Positions 1 through 11,190 of a stretch of DNA of 64,000 nucleotides are shown here, piece after piece. The stretch lies in NCBI GenBank assembly GCA_015179045.1, contig WHUZ01000023.1, positions 248,001 to 312,000 of the forward strand. Direction: 5' to 3'. Within the stretch, counting starts at the first letter, position 1, and each line of letters begins with the position of its first letter. The translations under genes were made by a program, and so were the position numbers. Under the pieces are notes generated by a model. That model was not told the DNA's origin. It was given only the letters and a program-made list of their open reading frames with translations, and did no database searches. This DNA is from Kalaharituber pfeilii (taxonomy: Eukaryota; Ascomycota; Pezizomycetes; Pezizales; Pezizaceae).

Positions 1-378
1 GTGGGCGGGAGTGAAGTTGTGGTGGTGTAGAATGCAATGGGGGAGTGTGGTGTATGCGGGATTGGAAATGGGAAGTATGAGAGGTATATGTGAATAGAGG
101 AGTAGATGCGATTCCCCAGGGGTTGATGGAGATCTAGAATGATCAATTGGAAGTTTATTTTTGATTTACTCTATCTTGCCTCCTCAAAGTTCGTTAGGGC
201 TGTGGTATTAGCCAGTCTGGCGACTCAATAATCTGGATAAAATGCTACATTTGTTCATTTTGTGGATGTATAATCCAAATGAGTCAGGCCAAATACATTG
301 AAATATAACTACAATGAACCAAACATCTCCCACCTCATCCTCTTCCCCACTTCCTCTGCAAAACTCCCCCATTTTGAT
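1..378. other. Left-edge intergenic, 3' side of bS6m gene
   Basis: The first 120 bases are G-rich on the plus strand and the rest is AT-rich. No reading frame here resembles a protein. It holds the 3' flank of the minus-strand ribosomal protein gene that follows. Confidence 0.5.
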
Positions 379-872
379 CTACTCCACCTTAAACGCCCAT
401 GTCTTCCCCTTCACCCCCGCAATCTGATCCAGTCTCTCCCCCAACTTCACAACCGAGAACTTAATCATCCTTGGGTCCAAACCCAAAGTATTTCGTACCA
501 CCTGTTGTGTCTGTCCGCTCGCATCGAACCGCATGACGAAGTAGTGGCCATGGCTGTAGTAGGCTTGATGTTTCCTCGCGCGTGCGGGGAGGAGAAGAAT
601 GCCCCAGTTGGTGTAGCCGCGGACGACGCCGCCGGAGTTGAGGACAATCATTCCGGCAGTTTTGGCGATTCTGGGAGGCAAGTGGGGGAGGGGTTAGTCA
701 GGGATTGGCGGAGTGGGCGAGGGGAATGCTGGGGTGGGGCATTACTCTCGGACTTCCATCAGGTTGCCTGGACGGACCTGTTGAAAATGGAAGATAGCGA
801 TTAGCCGAGTAAGAGGAATGCAAGCACATGGGAGGTTATTGGACGTACAGCGGCGATAAGCTCGTACAGCAT
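379..872 (-). CDS. MRP17: Mitochondrial small-subunit ribosomal protein bS6m (Mrp17 type)
   Basis: Structural protein of the mitochondrial ribosome small subunit, the homologue of bacterial S6. The model has three exons: 872-849 (MLYELIAA), 777-746 and 670-379, separated by introns of 71 and 75 nt with GTACGT and GTAATG donors and CAG acceptors. The spliced protein is 115 residues, the usual size. Seen in the sequence: the S6 start MLYELIAAVRPGN, then the conserved centre GGVVRGYTNWGILLLP, followed by HGHYFVMRFD, which gives the S6 beta-alpha-beta pattern. The first eight codons are only reached by splicing, so a one-exon reading would miss the true start. It is transcribed away from the glycine cleavage H gene, about 1 kb apart. 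Recognition is from family knowledge; the splice sites are read directly and keep frame. Confidence 0.9.
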
Positions 873-1927
873 CTTTGCGGCGTATCTATTCGCGGGTAAC
901 TTCGATTTCAAATTTTCTGCTGTTTTTCTATCACCATGGTCCGAACACAAGGCCCCCTATGGTGCACCTCCGAGTCTACCTCAAGATTCCCCGCAATGTG
1001 AACTAGCAATTATCTGTCGACTTCGTATACCAAGCGGTCGTTGCTACGCTGCGACACAATGTAATGCGCTCCTTCCCTCCCTTCGGCCTTCGTTTCTTCA
1101 ACGTCGGGTAGAGTCGTTAAGGAGACCCAGCTTGGGATGCAAAGCCAAGATCTCAGTCCAGAGGGACATCTGCCACTATCTAATCTCATCATGTAACTGC
1201 AATCTAATCTAATCAGATCGGGATTGTCACAACTCTGCAGTACGAGCCGACATTACCCAGTCCAATAGGACGCCGCACCGTCACGATCTCAAGATTGAGG
1301 TGTGATTCGGTTCCTGGTTGACGTTTTTCTTCGTCTTTCGTCAATCTCGCCACATTCCTCATCCAACATCTTCTCTTCGCTCTAGAATTTTTTATCCTAT
1401 CTAGTTTGTATAATGTGTAAGTGGAATCAAATCCTAGTTCTTGTTGCAGTGTTGGAATGCAAGATACCAATATCGCCGGACGCCGGACTGAGATTGCATC
1501 CGCACTGGCATTTGGTATCTGCAATTGCTTTGTGTGTTGCCCGAATACCTGATGCGAAGTGTAATCATACCCGGGAACGAGAACAATCATACCCGGCCAA
1601 CTGCAATTGATAGGAAATGCTACTTTGTTCGCATGGACTGTTATCTGGCTGGTTATCTACCTCGCGATGTCTATCTGCAGACACCCACAGGCCCTAATAT
1701 CCCACAAATTCCAATTACTAACTCTAGATCTGTGTACTACAGAAGTTCGATTTGGTCTCTTCCACCACTACACCACTACCTTCAGGCACTGTCGCACCGT
1801 TCTTCCTTCCCTAGACTTCTATTCATCTCCGCCTGCTACAGAGAAACGCACATCCCAAGTGCGTTCTGACCTGACCCACCGGAAATCCAGATTCGCGTCA
1901 CCCTCTTTTCCGGCTCCCTTAGTAACA
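873..1927. other. Divergent promoter region between bS6m and H-protein genes
   Basis: About 1.05 kb shared upstream region of two divergently transcribed mitochondrial genes. Short open frames here overlap on both strands and look like none of the protein families I know. The last 200 bases before the H-protein ATG are pyrimidine-rich (CTTCC, CACC runs), as is common before fungal start sites. I see no RNA gene. Confidence 0.5.
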
Positions 1928-2510
1928 ATGGCTACAACAACTCTCCTCCGCCCACTGATGCGCTCCTCCCTGCGCTCCTTCGCCCGCACAATACCCATCA
2001 CTACCACCACCTTCCGATCATTCTCCTCCGTTCCCTCCGGGGGTTCCGTGACGGTACCTTCCTTTCCCTTCTACCCTGACCTGTTATTAATTCCTTGCAG
2101 TCATCAGAAAATACACCCAGGACCACGAATACGTTCACCTGACCCCTCCCTCACGCGTTGCTACCATCGGCATCACCAAGCACGCCGCCTCCGCTCTCGG
2201 TGACATCGTCTATATTGAGCTCCTGTCGCCCTCCACCCCCATCACGGCCGGCGGCACCCTCGGCGTCGTCGAGTCTGTCAAGTCCGCCTCTGACATTCTC
2301 TCCCCCTTGTCTGGGACCGTGGTCAAGGTGAACCAGAAGCTGGCGGATAGCCCGGGATTGCTGAACGCCCAGACGGCGGAAGATGTGGGTGAGGACGGGG
2401 GCTGGATTTATAAGATAGAGGTGCCCGAGGGGAAGGAGGCGGAGGCGGAGCTGGATGGGTTGATGCGAGAGGAAGAATATGAAAGTTTCAAGAAGGGGGA
2501 GGAACATTAG
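1928..2510 (+). CDS. GCV3: Glycine cleavage system H protein, mitochondrial
   Basis: Lipoyl-carrying shuttle protein of the glycine decarboxylase complex in the mitochondrial matrix. Residues 1-38 form an Arg/Ser/Thr-rich presequence. The mature domain follows with the hallmark HEYV, GITKHAASALGDIVYIELL and lipoylation motif VVESVKSASD; the acceptor is Lys99 (codon 2280-2282). The C-terminus has GWIYKIEVP and ends at 2510. Total 174 residues, normal for the family. The single intron ends at the good acceptor TTGCAG at 2100 with a CTGAC branch site near 2078. The only upstream donor that keeps frame is GTTCCG at 2043 (58-nt intron); the stronger-looking GTACCT at 2054 and GTGACG at 2048 would break the frame. 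So the first junction is uncertain although the gene identity is not. Confidence 0.9.
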
Positions 2511-2792
2511 AGCGAGAGAAAGTGTAGTTTATATCTAATGGAGGAATAGCGAGAGACGCAGTTATGTGTATTTTTACGTTTTACTGTCTCCTTTTTATTA
2601 GTCGATTTTTATTGGATTCTCATCGATCTAAAGACTTTGTTTTTCGGTATCTTTTTCTCGATAAATAGATCTACTGTTTGTAACTTATGCATTGAATCGT
2701 TTACAGAAAGTGCATTGTATGTATATTCTTAGTTAAACCCCTCCATCTATCCCGTCTTCTGTCGCATTCATCTACCCATTCAGGGTAAACAA

Positions 2793-2986
2793 CACCACCA
2801 CCACCACCACCACCACCACCACCACCACCACCACCACCACCACCACCACCACCACCACCACCACCACCACCACCACCACCACCACCACCACCACCACCAC
2901 CACCACCACCACCACCACCACCACCACCACCACCACCACCACCACCACCACCACCACCACCACCACCACCACCACCACCGCCACCA
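2793..2986. repeat. (ACC)n trinucleotide microsatellite
   Basis: About 62 near-perfect ACC units in a row (GGT on the other strand), interrupted only at the right end by CCG. It is about 280 bp past the stop of the H-protein gene, so it may lie in or just beyond its 3' UTR. Confidence 0.97.
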
Positions 2987-3301
2987 TCACACACCACATA
3001 CCCTTGAAAAACCAAACCTCCACGAAGCTTGAAAAAGATAACATAACATGCCGGTCTAGTATAATATATATTGAGTTAGGTTAGGGTTAGTTAGACGTAA
3101 GTACAAGGTAGTGGATTAAGCATACATAGACAGTTAGTGCATACATACACATACATCCAGACACATAAGTAATTACATTGGTAGATTTAACTTATATATT
3201 TGTAGATAGCTCTTTTAAAGAATCGTCTTATTTTTTTATCTTTTATTTTATTCATTTTCTTTTCCCTTCAGCTCTAGATTCTAAGCAAAAAAAACACACA
3301 C

Positions 3302-3326
3302 AAAAAAAAAAAAAAAAAAAAAGAAA

Positions 3327-3358
<32 letters not shown>

Positions 3359-3360
3359 AA
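3302..3360. repeat. Poly-A followed by (AAAG)n tract
   Basis: A run of about 20 A then about nine AAAG/GAAA units, purine-only on the plus strand. Confidence 0.95.
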
Positions 3361-4166
3361 TACGAGAATAAATGAGCATAACACCACTTTCTTTTATATT
3401 GTCTTATTTTACTTTTTATTTTCTTACAAAGATCTACATAGAGTAGGTTCCATCCCATAGCGCCTATCGTACATTCAACTTCGTATATACTCTAGAGGTG
3501 TCTTTGACTGGGAGCCTTCGCAACTCAATTAATCCTTTGTCCGAATGAGTATACAAGGTAGATTAGATAGATAGGTTGAGTTGACAGATAGCATAATTTG
3601 CACATTGATGAATGATGGTATTCACCTGCGATATGTATATATGAACCCCACAGGAAGACAAGGCAATAAAGCAAACAAAAAACTGTATCGAAACCAGGAA
3701 ACAAAAACAAGTACATACCTCCATTCTCCAGCGATAATACACATGCACACACACAACAATATCCGCAAAAACTCAGAGTCATACCGTTGAAAAGCCCAAA
3801 CTGTGTACGGTTCACAACAATAGCAAAATAAAAAAAGAAAAATGCCAATAATATAGCTCTGCGTGCATGTATATGCCTTCCAATCTATCGAACTGTAAAC
3901 AAGAAAAGCATAACATGATATTTTGCTAAATCTTGACCGAAACATTCAAATATGTAGTCGTATCACATTAAAGGTTCAACAAGTGAGGAGGAGCAAGCAG
4001 CACAAAAAAAAAAAAAAAAAAAAAAGAAAAAAAAGAGAAAGCCACCATCATCCGAAAAGCAAATGCAGTGTATCAAAACAAAACAGAACATAACAAAGGA
4101 AAATCTACTTTTAACTTATCTCTCCTCAATCCATCTCTATAGTCCCTCACTACACACTTCAACCCC

Positions 4167-6209
4167 CTAAATCACAATCCCCTCCTCATCCCCCTCAGAC
4201 CACTTCGACCCCCTAATTCCCACTCCATCAATGTAGGTCGCACCTTCCTCCAGAATGAGGGGCAGCTTCTCCACCCTCCTCATTCGTATCCCAATTCTGG
4301 ATCGTAATGATGGATCCCTAAGCAATGCCCTATCGAACCTTACCCCCAGCCTAGCGTCGAATTCCATCTTTTGCCTATCCTTCACAGCGAACTGCATCTT
4401 CAATATCTTCAGCTGCTGCTCGGTGCTGTGAATGCGGAGCGAGCGTTGGAGTTGTTGGGATGGCGGGGACGGGGACATGGACGCCGGAAGTGAATTGGCA
4501 TTGTTTTGGATGGTGCCTTCGGAGCTGGATGGAGTGGGGTCGTCGTCACCATCATCTTCGTTTTTATTTCTATACAAGTCATAGTCTGTGTCTGTGTCTT
4601 CGTAACCATGGAGTGAGGACTGTTCCCGTGGCTGTGAGAACTGTGGATGAAATTGCTGCAACTGTTGGTACTGAAAATACTGTTGATATTGTTGCTGCTG
4701 CTGCGATTCAGCAACCCTAGCCGCTGTCGCCATGTCCGCCATCCCCATTCCCATCACCATATTCGCAGAAGACTCAGGCAATGACGAAGTCTTCTGTGGA
4801 AGCTGAGTGTGGAGAGGAACAAAATCTGGAAGAGCGCCAGTGCCTTGGCTAACAATCGGATCTGACACTCCACCAGGCTGCGCGCGCATTTGTGATCCAC
4901 AAGATGCTACATATGGGTAGTAGCCTCCCGCGGCCGTGAACCCCTGAACTTGTGCACCCCCTTGCATTGCAAGCCATGTTGTGGACGGGGAATATTGAGT
5001 AGTATCTTGAGTTGGTTGTAACATTTGAACATTATCTTCTCGACTTAACCCATGAGTTCCGCTGCTTTGAATGTAGTCGTAAAATTGCGACGGATCGAAC
5101 TCGGATTTAAAGGTTTGTGGGATTTGGAAATGAGGGTAAGTTGGGAGGAAATTCTGTTGACCCGCATTGTAATTACTATACCCAGCAACCACGTTTGAAT
5201 CGTTAAGAGATATCCCAGTAACATCTTGAGTTATTTGTGCCGCCGAGTGTTGCTGTTTTGTAATCCTCTCACTTATCGCCTCTGCCGCCGTAGCCCCAAA
5301 ATAGCTCATATTGAATGGTGTTACCCTCAAGTCGTCATCCACATTCGCTGCAGACTCCGTCTTCTGCTCCGTAGCCCACTCATCAAGCTCCTTCTCTTTC
5401 AATTCCTTGATTTTTCTCGCATCCCTCGCTGCAATCTCCAACTCAAGCATATACTTGTAGCGAAGGAACTTTGCCATCTCAAGATAAACAATCCAGTTTG
5501 GCTGGGCTGCGGCCTTGGCCTCGGCTTCCGCGTCGCAGAGAATCTTGATGTCTTTGACCATACCGTCGAGACTGGCAAATGACTTCATGTTGCAGTATGC
5601 ATCGAAGTTTTTGCATTGGAGACAGTATAAATACTTGGGGGTATAATGATCATTGTCCAGCCCAACCTCGTATAGCCAATTGGGGTAGCCATTAGGGGCG
5701 GGCCTACGTCCACAAAGAGAGCAATAGAAGCTTTCAGGGGGTACGATTTGGTTATCCATATCTTTGAGTATTCCCAACATAGGAAAGTCTCTTATTGGCT
5801 TATTCACAAATGCCGCTAACGGAGAAGAAGCATTGTCTGTTATGTGAGATTGTAGATCTGGACTGGAATTACAGGGAGTCTCTCTTTTTGCAGTAGCAGA
5901 GGGCTTTTCATGTCTTCTTTCGAGATTTTCCCACTCTGAGACAAATTGGTGAACTTCTAGACTCCAGGCTCCGAACACCCTATCTGCTGCCGTACCTGTG
6001 GCGTATCTTCGTCGAACAGAGAGTTCTTTCCCATAATCCTGTTTTTGCTGAGCAAGCCCTAAAGCATACGGCGTTAAAGGCACAGAAGCCTCCCTATGGC
6101 CGTTTTGCTTTCGTGGAATAAATGGCCATTCAGGCAAAATCCTTGTCACCGATGGTATATTTACAAGCAATTCTCGTGCTTGTGTTAAACCCTCAGATTC
6201 CAAAGACAT
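4167..6209 (-). CDS. Uncharacterised protein with zinc-ribbon-like cysteines, coiled coil and Gln-rich region
   Basis: Unbroken single-exon frame of 680 residues on the minus strand; I do not recognise the family. Seen: an N-terminal region with little low complexity (1-150); a cysteine cluster with Cys163-x2-Cys166 and Cys196-x2-Cys199 plus Cys206, spaced like a two-knuckle zinc ribbon, in an aromatic-rich setting (PNWLY, YTPKYLYC); a charged alanine-rich helix at about 225-290 likely to be a coiled coil; then a long low-complexity tail with Gln/Tyr repeats (about 490-525), acidic patches (EDTDTDYD, EDDGDDD) and a basic/hydrophobic C-terminal segment about 600-670 (RSLRIHSTEQQLKILKMQF). No signal peptide or membrane segment. 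The start is the first Met after an in-frame stop. Length without interruption and the ordered N-terminal half argue for a real gene. A nuclear regulatory role would be a guess only. Confidence 0.75.
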   Translation of the reverse strand: MSLESEGLTQARELLVNIPSVTRILPEWPFIPRKQNGHREASVPLTPYALGLAQQKQDYGKELSVRRRYATGTAADRVFGAWSLEVHQFVSEWENLERRHEKPSATAKRETPCNSSPDLQSHITDNASSPLAAFVNKPIRDFPMLGILKDMDNQIVPPESFYCSLCGRRPAPNGYPNWLYEVGLDNDHYTPKYLYCLQCKNFDAYCNMKSFASLDGMVKDIKILCDAEAEAKAAAQPNWIVYLEMAKFLRYKYMLELEIAARDARKIKELKEKELDEWATEQKTESAANVDDDLRVTPFNMSYFGATAAEAISERITKQQHSAAQITQDVTGISLNDSNVVAGYSNYNAGQQNFLPTYPHFQIPQTFKSEFDPSQFYDYIQSSGTHGLSREDNVQMLQPTQDTTQYSPSTTWLAMQGGAQVQGFTAAGGYYPYVASCGSQMRAQPGGVSDPIVSQGTGALPDFVPLHTQLPQKTSSLPESSANMVMGMGMADMATAARVAESQQQQQYQQYFQYQQLQQFHPQFSQPREQSSLHGYEDTDTDYDLYRNKNEDDGDDDPTPSSSEGTIQNNANSLPASMSPSPPSQQLQRSLRIHSTEQQLKILKMQFAVKDRQKMEFDARLGVRFDRALLRDPSLRSRIGIRMRRVEKLPLILEEGATYIDGVGIRGSKWSEGDEEGIVI

Positions 6210-9200
6210 CTTGGAATGATAACAGACCGAGTTTCAACTCCGAACTCGACGAATCAAAACAAAGAAAAAAAAAAGGAATCTGTCAAAAAAACAGATAAAG
6301 AGCGGAAAGGCTGCAGAAGTATTTGAAATGGGGTCAGGATATCTTTCGTAGGTTTAGGGGTATTGTATTTGTTGGTATGATGGAGACAGTGAGGAATGAT
6401 GTTGTTATTAACGAAGGAAAAACATTTGTATGAATGCAGATGTGGGAGTGGTATATGTGAAAGAAAAAACATTCCCTGAATTTTTGACAATCTGTCCGCT
6501 TATGTCGTCGAAAGCATATTGTGAAGATCGTGTGAACTTCAAGTTGGATTTTTCACCCATATGGATACTCTTACTTCTCTCAACAACTGCACACAAGAAC
6601 ACATACCGCTGCAAAATGTCCAGACAATCATCATTGTACTACACCTCTGGTGGCTGGATGGATAGACTGATTTATTGGTGAAAACAAAGTAAGGCAAATC
6701 ATAGCGGGATGGTGCCATTTCTGCACGCAAAACTTCAAGAAAGTCCTGCACCTGCTTTATACTTTAGTTTTGCTCACACGCTAACTTACCTTTTTACCTA
6801 GAATCGCTTTCTACATCTCTTCCCCCGCTGTGGATGTATGTAATTGAGCCTCTGAAAGGAGAGTTGGTACTCCGAGTATCCTTTTATTAGTGTCTCCTCC
6901 CTGTGGGACATTTCACCGTCGAAAACTAAATGTGATAAAATGAGATCACAATTTCAGTTTATCACTTGTAAGAGACGCAGAAGGTATCAACTCTGCTTCC
7001 GCCTCTGGTCAGTGTTCTCATTCCTATTTTCAAAGCAAGTTAATTCAACACGAAAGATGTGTGTATGATATGAAAAAATAAGAGTCTTCGAGTTTGCCTT
7101 TAAAGCAGATTAGCGTCGATGTCCAGAGGCTAATTAGGGGCACAGCTTCTCTAACCAGTTCGCCTGTAGCAAATAAATCAATCCTCGATACCAGTTGCAG
7201 CGAGCTCCCTGTTCCGCGCTGACAAGAATTGGGACTAAGCACCTGGCCATAGAGACATCCCGCATTGACATATTAGAGTCTCATCCGACCACTGGATCTG
7301 CCGTCAATGCATTGCATGGTCGCAAAGCAGTTTTCACTCTTCTGTACCCCACATGCACCACACCATCCGCAGCTAAGAGGCCGGTAGCGACACGGTGACG
7401 ATAATCGATATCGGAGATTTGCGCTATTCGTTTTTTACGCCCGCCCACTTCCTTGTCTAGTGTACCTTGCATTGTTCAGGCTAAGCGGTTCCACAAGGGC
7501 ATGCAGGCGCGAAACAGACAAGGGTTTTTCAGCTGGCCTCTGCGAGTGAGAATCCGTTGCAGAGAGAGAACAACAGCACTGCTTCCTTGCTGCACGCGCC
7601 GGCAATCCTGGGTTATGTTTCATGCTGTCAAAACGCATCGGTACAGTGGGAATTTAAGTCCAATTGGCTTTCAATGTTTGCGTCCCATGGATCTGTCGTA
7701 GGTCAACGCAATGGAATCGATGGAGTGATTTTGGAGGCATGAAGAGGCAGTTTTGTACATCTCCGGGGGTATCGCCAGTCTGCAATTGCCTACTCTGCCT
7801 ACAGTGATTGCCCTCTTGGTCCAGACTGCTCTCTCAGCACTCTTGGGGATGTAACTTGGTTCTCTTCCTCGATCACTGCTAGCAACACCAACCAAGTGCG
7901 GGCTTTTTGTAAGGACCCCTTCTCAAGTGCCTTACTCTATGGTCTCGCTGTTATTTCTCACTTCTTTCCATTCTATACGGCTAATTCTGTCGCATGCAAG
8001 CAGAAAAAACACAGCTGCTGTCGAAACTGTCCGATGCTTCTGACAGCAGCTGCCCACTTCCTGCAACATCGGAATGGGAGTCGGCCGAGCATGCTGCCCG
8101 ACGACTTGGTGGGGCGGCCTCCGTAAGTCCAGAGTGCATACTGACGAGCCCCGCTGGAGCGTAGCATGCTGCTGCACTGGTCCGTTCCTCGTGCTTCGCT
8201 CGCGCTGCACAGAACAGGTGCATGGCCGAGGCCGCGATTGCAATTCGTGCCAGCCCATCAGGACAGGGCGTGCTGCATGCGGGCCTTGGCTGGCCTCCAG
8301 CCGCAGCTATCGGCAGCCGCCCAGGTGGTGTACGAGCTGGCCCCCAGCCGTGCGGTCAGCGTGAGCGCGAGTGCAGCGCGAGTGCAGGAGCTGGGCGATG
8401 GGCAGCACCACCAGGCACAGGCGTTCTATTGCGCTACGCCAGTGGGGGGAATGCTCGACGAGAGCAGCCAGGCCGAGGGTAGGGGATGCGTGCCATGCCT
8501 GCGGGCGTCGAGACTGCGGCACCGAGCCGGCTCAGCTGGGCCTGGCCTCTGCTCCAGAGCAGGTATAATATGATAAAACTGCGCTTACTCTTTCACCGTT
8601 CACCTCGGCTTCTCTCACAGATTTACGATCCCTCCCCCGGCCAATTTGCTTTTTCCTTTTTTTTTGGTGACTTCCTGCCCTCGCCTGCGCGGCCTTGTCG
8701 AGCTTCCCCAACCTCCTCAACCAAAACATCCCGGCGTGTCCCCCATAGCCGCACCTGTGAATTAAGAAACGGCGCAGAGGGCGAGCAAAGAGCAACGTGC
8801 AGAGCTACGCTAGATCAAGGGAAGTAGCAAAATACCAAGCGCGGCGAATACTGGGACCCACGCCGTCCCCCTCCCCCACCACCGCGAGGAGCCACAGCGC
8901 CCGCCTCACCCACCACCCCCCCCACAAGGGACGAGCGGTCCCATCTGTTCTTAACAATCGTCATCTGCAGCGTCTTCGAAAATCTGTGTTCCAATCAACT
9001 CCCATCCTCAATAGAGCCAAACTCAATCGACATAGCAACCGCAATCGCTAAAAGAGTTCAAAAGACAAAAATTAAGCATCAAGGGAAAAAGAAAAAAAGG
9101 CGCAAAGGTATGTACATTTTCGAATATTTCCATTGAAAGTGCAGCAAGGCAACAGCAGCAGAAGCACTTTGCCCGCCCGCTGGTGAATTATTTCTCAATT

Positions 9201-9671
9201 GCCTGTGAATTCCCCTGGTTCGACTGTAGCGCATTACCCCCCTATACTTCCACTCAATTGGCTGCGGTTGTCCCGTCGATCCCTTGCTTGCCCTCGCAAA
9301 GAGAGCTGGAGGGCAAAAAAAAAAAAGAAAAAGAAAAAAGAATAGAACAACAACACCTCACAGCAAGTCAGCTACATCAATCGCAACCCGCCCCGACTGC
9401 CCATCCATCGTTTCACTCGATTCCCGAATCCACATCTTGCATTTCCTGCTCTTGCCGTATTTCTGCTGCCTACCTGCTCGTTTGATTGATTACCGCTGGA
9501 TAGCTTGTTCTGACGTCGACTTTCAGAGCTAACCCTTCTTAATTCACAAGCTTAGTATTCTGCTTACCAAGGTTTGTTTATTTGTTTTTCAAAATCGGAT
9601 CGCTTGAACACCATCGCTCACGCATACAGAGCTCAGTAAAAAATAACAATCGCACAAACACATCCGCAACC
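6210..9671. other. Divergent intergenic region, 3.5 kb, with GC-rich block
   Basis: Between the zinc-ribbon gene (-) and the Mpv17-family gene (+). The left part is AT-rich and plain. From about 8000 to 8570 base composition turns GC-rich with many CpG and CAG/GTGCAG words, then C-rich with A-rich spacers up to the Mpv17-family start. Many small frames exist on both strands in this block, a consequence of GC content; none resembles a family I know. Confidence 0.5.
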
Positions 9672-10598
9672 ATGTCGACACTCGTGAAGTCAACGAAGAA
9701 AATTGAGAAGACGGTGATGAAGAATTCGGATAAGGTGAAGGGGGACTCCTACATCGCCGTATGTATACTTCCTGCACTTGCGTCGCTCGTTGTCGCAAAA
9801 AGCACATCCACCTTCGTAGTTACTCTGGAAGTCTCACACGCCACGTGCGGATCTAGTTGTACCTCAAACAGCTCCAGACCAACCCTCTGTTCGTCTCCCT
9901 TCCTACAACTATTATTTTCTATCGTTCTATCCAGTTCCCGCGCGCGCCAGCAAACTAACATGCTCCAACCAGGCGCACTAAGATGCTTACTTCTGGCACT
10001 CTTCATGGTCTCCAAGAGCTTCTTGCATCTATCATCGCAAAGGATCGTCCCAAGCATGGCAGCTACTTTACACCGCGTGTTCCTAAGATGGCTCTTTACG
10101 GATCTTTCATCTCCGCTCCTCTTGGCCATGTTCTCGTTACCTTTCTTCAGAAGGCATTCGCAGGGAAGACTAGTACAAAGGCGAAGGTTCTGCAGATTAT
10201 TGTTAGCAACTTGATCGTATGTTTCTCACGGAGCCTTTTTGCTGCATCGACTTTTCTTATCCTTCTGATGGGACTAACTTTCGCAGGTATCTCCAATCCA
10301 AAACACCGTCTATTTAACTTGCATGGCCGTAATCGCTGGTGCACGTACCTTTCATCAGATCCGCGCAACCGTCAAGACAGGATTCATGCCCATAATGAAA
10401 GTCTCGTGGTGCACGTCCCCCTTGGCACTTATGTTCGCACAGAGGTTCCTGCCTCCACACGTCTGGGTGCCATTTTTCAACTTGATCAGCTTCGTTATCG
10501 GGACCTACGTCAATGCTATGACTAAGAAGAAGAGACAAGCCGCAATCTTAAAAAGGAAGAGGGAGGGCAAGAAGGATCTAAGCTATCCCAGGGAATAA
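9672..10598 (+). CDS. Mpv17/PMP22-family membrane protein
   Basis: Small integral membrane protein of the Mpv17/PMP22 family, whose members sit in the peroxisomal or inner mitochondrial membrane and act as channels or pore-like proteins. Four exons: 9672-9758, 9857-9888, 9973-10216 and 10287-10598; introns of 98, 84 and 70 nt with GTATGT, GTTCGT and GTATGT donors. The protein is 224 residues. Seen: YLKQLQTNPLRTKMLTSG, the family's N-terminal Y-L-xx-L-xx-P-xxT-K-xxTSG block; four hydrophobic segments; and the C-terminal signature block around WCTSPLALMFAQRFLPPHVW and FNLISFVIGTYVNA, followed by a lysine-rich tail. The second exon is only 32 nt. The order YLKQLQ..PL..K and the tail fit the peroxisomal PXMP2-like branch better than Mpv17/Sym1, but I cannot place it firmly. 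Confidence 0.88.
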
Positions 10599-11153
10599 AT
10601 GGCAACCGCAAATATTGAAAAACGCTTACAAAGAGAAAGGAAGCACAATATCGAGTTCATGGTCACCATTGATACACACATCAAACAGAGTCAATACCAA
10701 AAATGTCAAGCCAAGTCCGAGTTGTCACGCCTAAGCCCTGAGTTTATGCATTTACGACTGAGACACACTTATCTTCCTAATATGTTCATTTTGATACCTT
10801 TTTATTTGCCAAGGGTTAGGTGGGAATAATTTTCATGGGCTACAAGATTTCTGGGTGTGTGTCACGTGAGTTTTGTTTTCGGGGTGTTTCCTCTTCTATT
10901 TTTCTCCCATTACCCTGACTTTTAATGCCAGAAAAATGCTTTGAATTGTTTATGCGAAAGAAGTGTGATGTTGCGCTTTTGTGAGATGATGTATATGTTT
11001 GAGTGATTTTCCTAATTTTATTGGAGTACTGTTTGGGACTTGGCTGTGGGATAGGGGCTTGTGGGTGGACCTCTGATTAGGTAAGCTTTCTAATGGAGTT
11101 TTGGAAGGGGGATCTAATTGGAGGGGGAAATGGGAGGCGCGTGCTGAGGGGTG

Positions 11154-11190
11154 GGGTTGGGGGTGGGGGTGGGGGTGGGGGTGGGGGATG
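11154..11190. repeat. (GGGGGT)n tract, potential G-quadruplex
   Basis: Five to six G-runs of five separated by single T on the plus strand; the sequence can fold as a G-quadruplex. It lies about 550 bp after the Mpv17-family stop codon. Confidence 0.9.

Larger units (their letters stand above)
2511..4166. other. Convergent 3' intergenic region, simple-repeat rich
   Basis: Lies between the ends of the H-protein gene and the minus-strand zinc-ribbon gene. It holds the (ACC)n array, an A/AAAG tract, a second A-tract near 4004-4035 and a short telomere-like stretch at 3076-3094. The long frames of poly-Gly or poly-Val in this stretch are products of the microsatellite and are not genes. Confidence 0.6.

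Noticed and set aside
2701..3044. Poly-glycine and poly-valine reading frames
   Set aside because: Both are translations of the (ACC)n microsatellite in two frames.
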